From assembly GCF_014107495.1 (NCBI RefSeq), contig NZ_CP041969.1, forward strand, positions 2,753,501 to 2,817,500: a stretch of 64,000 nt of DNA, written 5' to 3'. This document shows, piece after piece, positions 62,973 through 64,000 of this stretch. This stretch comes from Cohnella cholangitidis (GTDB lineage: Bacteria > Bacillota > Bacilli > Paenibacillales > Paenibacillaceae). Below the pieces are notes generated by a model. It saw only the letters and a list, made by a program, of their open reading frames with translations. It was not told the DNA's origin and ran no database searches. A program made the translations under genes and the position numbers. How positions within the stretch are numbered: the first letter of the stretch is position 1; each line of letters starts with the position of its first letter.

Positions 62973-64000
62973 ATGCGCTTTGACGAATTACCCACGCCTT
63001 GTTTCGTCGTCGATGAAGCACTCATCGAGAACAATCTGAAAATCCTCGGCGGCGTCATGCAGCGTACAGGGGCAAAGATTGTATTAGCCCAAAAGGCATT
63101 CTCTATGACAGCGATGTATCCCCTTATTGGAAAATATCTTAACGGCACGACGGCCAGCGGCTTATTCGAAGCTCGCTTGGGTTACGAGGAAATGGGCAAA
63201 GAAACTCATGTCTTTGCCCCTGCCTATCGTGAAGACGAAATCGACGAAATTATTTCGATCTGCGATCACATTATCTTTAACTCGTTTTCCCAATTGGAAA
63301 AGTTCAAAGATAAAGCCCTTCTAGCCGGCAGGAAAGTCGGCCTCCGCATCAACCCGGAGTGCTCCACCCAGGTCGGGCATGAAATTTATGATCCATGCTC
63401 GCCAGGTTCACGTTTCGGCGCAAAACGCGACCAAGTGCGTCCGGAGCTGCTGGAAGGCGTGACCGGCCTGCACTTCCATACGCTTTGCCAGCAAAACTCG
63501 GACGACTTAGAAACTACGCTGAATGCCGTGGAAGAAAAGTTCGGCGAGTGGCTGCCGCGGATGGAGTGGATTAACTTTGGCGGCGGGCACCACATCACAA
63601 GAGAAGATTACGATTTAGCAACACTCGAGGCATGCATCAACAGAATGCAGGATAAGTACGGTCTCGAAGTGTATCTAGAGCCGGGCGAAGCCATTGCGCT
63701 CAACGCAGGCTATCTGATCACCTCTGTCCTTGATATTCATCAGAACGGAATGGAGATTGCCATACTCGACACGTCGGCTACCTGCCATATGCCGGATGTG
63801 CTCGAAATGCCTTATCGTCCGCCGCTTCTTGGTTCAGGCGAGCCTGGCGAGAAGCCCTTCACGTACCGCCTTGGCGGGCAAACCTGCCTGACAGGCGACG
63901 TGATCGGCGATTATTCGTTCGATCAACCGTTAAAGAGCGGCGATAGACTCGTTTTTGGCGATATGGCGATTTACTCCATGGTCAAAACCAACACCTTCAA
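62973..64000 (+). CDS. nspC: carboxynorspermidine decarboxylase, 5' part (partial)
   Basis: First 342 codons of a PLP-dependent fold-III decarboxylase cut by the window end. It starts MRFDELPTPCFVVDE one base after the previous stop, with no separate ribosome site, so translation is coupled. The PLP Lys is in VLAQKAFSM, the glycine loop is WINFGGGHHIT, EPGEAIALNAG holds the Glu-Pro-Gly motif, and LDTSATCHMPDV precedes the substrate loop. The second active-site Cys/Asp region falls in GGQTCLTGDVIG. Removes CO2 from carboxynorspermidine to yield norspermidine, or spermidine from the carboxyspermidine form. Confidence 0.95.
   Translation, partial: MRFDELPTPCFVVDEALIENNLKILGGVMQRTGAKIVLAQKAFSMTAMYPLIGKYLNGTTASGLFEARLGYEEMGKETHVFAPAYREDEIDEIISICDHIIFNSFSQLEKFKDKALLAGRKVGLRINPECSTQVGHEIYDPCSPGSRFGAKRDQVRPELLEGVTGLHFHTLCQQNSDDLETTLNAVEEKFGEWLPRMEWINFGGGHHITREDYDLATLEACINRMQDKYGLEVYLEPGEAIALNAGYLITSVLDIHQNGMEIAILDTSATCHMPDVLEMPYRPPLLGSGEPGEKPFTYRLGGQTCLTGDVIGDYSFDQPLKSGDRLVFGDMAIYSMVKTNTF

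Noticed and set aside
61745-63148. 467-codon open frame antisense to carboxynorspermidine synthase
   Set aside because: It lies opposite a well-supported gene, has no domain and no ribosome site, and is a codon-bias shadow.
1-64000. tRNA, rRNA, insertion sequence, prophage or CRISPR array
   Set aside because: No cloverleaf, rRNA motif, transposase, phage gene or regular repeat array was found by reading; a tRNAscan or IS search could still find something short.

Overview
The window looks like a chromosomal segment of a Paenibacillaceae-type Gram-positive bacterium (Paenibacillus/Cohnella-like). The evidence is strong AGGAGG-type ribosome binding sites, sigma-A promoters and CcpA-type cre sites. 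The gene content fits too: YesM/YesN-type two-component systems beside carbohydrate ABC transporters, 7TMR-DISM hybrid kinases, YitT, DUF4234/DUF2752 proteins and GIY-YIG mini-proteins. I see no rRNA, tRNA, insertion sequence, prophage or CRISPR array.

Layout. 0-9.3 kb: the 5' part of a probable class-1 isoprenoid-fold enzyme, a chemoreceptor, a three-gene ABC-2 exporter with an elaborate leader, a membrane-anchored GH31 glycosidase broken by a frameshift, and a HAD/histidine-phosphatase pair. 9.3-21.8 kb: a 1,023-residue hybrid kinase, then a carbohydrate module (MalF/MalG-like permeases, binding lipoprotein, GH31 alpha-glucosidase) divergent from a YesM/YesN-like kinase-regulator pair. 21.8-28.8 kb: GIY-YIG protein, YitT, a TetR-controlled ABC exporter with two matching operators, small membrane proteins, and an HxlR/MFS divergent pair. 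28.9-45.2 kb: a second, frameshifted DISM hybrid kinase, an orphan BtrH-like protein, a WYL regulator/MFS pair, an ECF sigma factor fused to two VOC domains, small proteins, a TetR/MFS/peroxiredoxin block, a DHA2 exporter with a MerR-geometry promoter and a coupled upstream ORF, and malate:quinone oxidoreductase. 45.5-58.1 kb: an OmpR/HK pair, TerC, acyl- and acetyltransferases, a second WYL regulator coupled to a TfoX-C protein, MATE, and a very large kinase-remnant/AAA/GAF/LuxR regulator with two frameshifts. 58.3-64 kb: catalase, MFS, a 700-bp region with a candidate structured RNA, then carboxynorspermidine synthase and nspC (cut by the window end).

Two themes stand out. First, efflux pumps (ABC-2, MFS, MATE) are each paired with a local regulator, and for several the operator can be read directly in the promoter. 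Second, two operons appear to carry transcript-level control in their leaders: the ABC-2 operon near 5.1 kb (terminator crossed by a leader ORF) and the norspermidine operon near 61.2-61.7 kb (multi-stem RNA with two terminators). Four long reading frames are each interrupted by what looks like loss of one base, three of them in or beside a homopolymer. Sequencing error is therefore a serious alternative to true pseudogenes.
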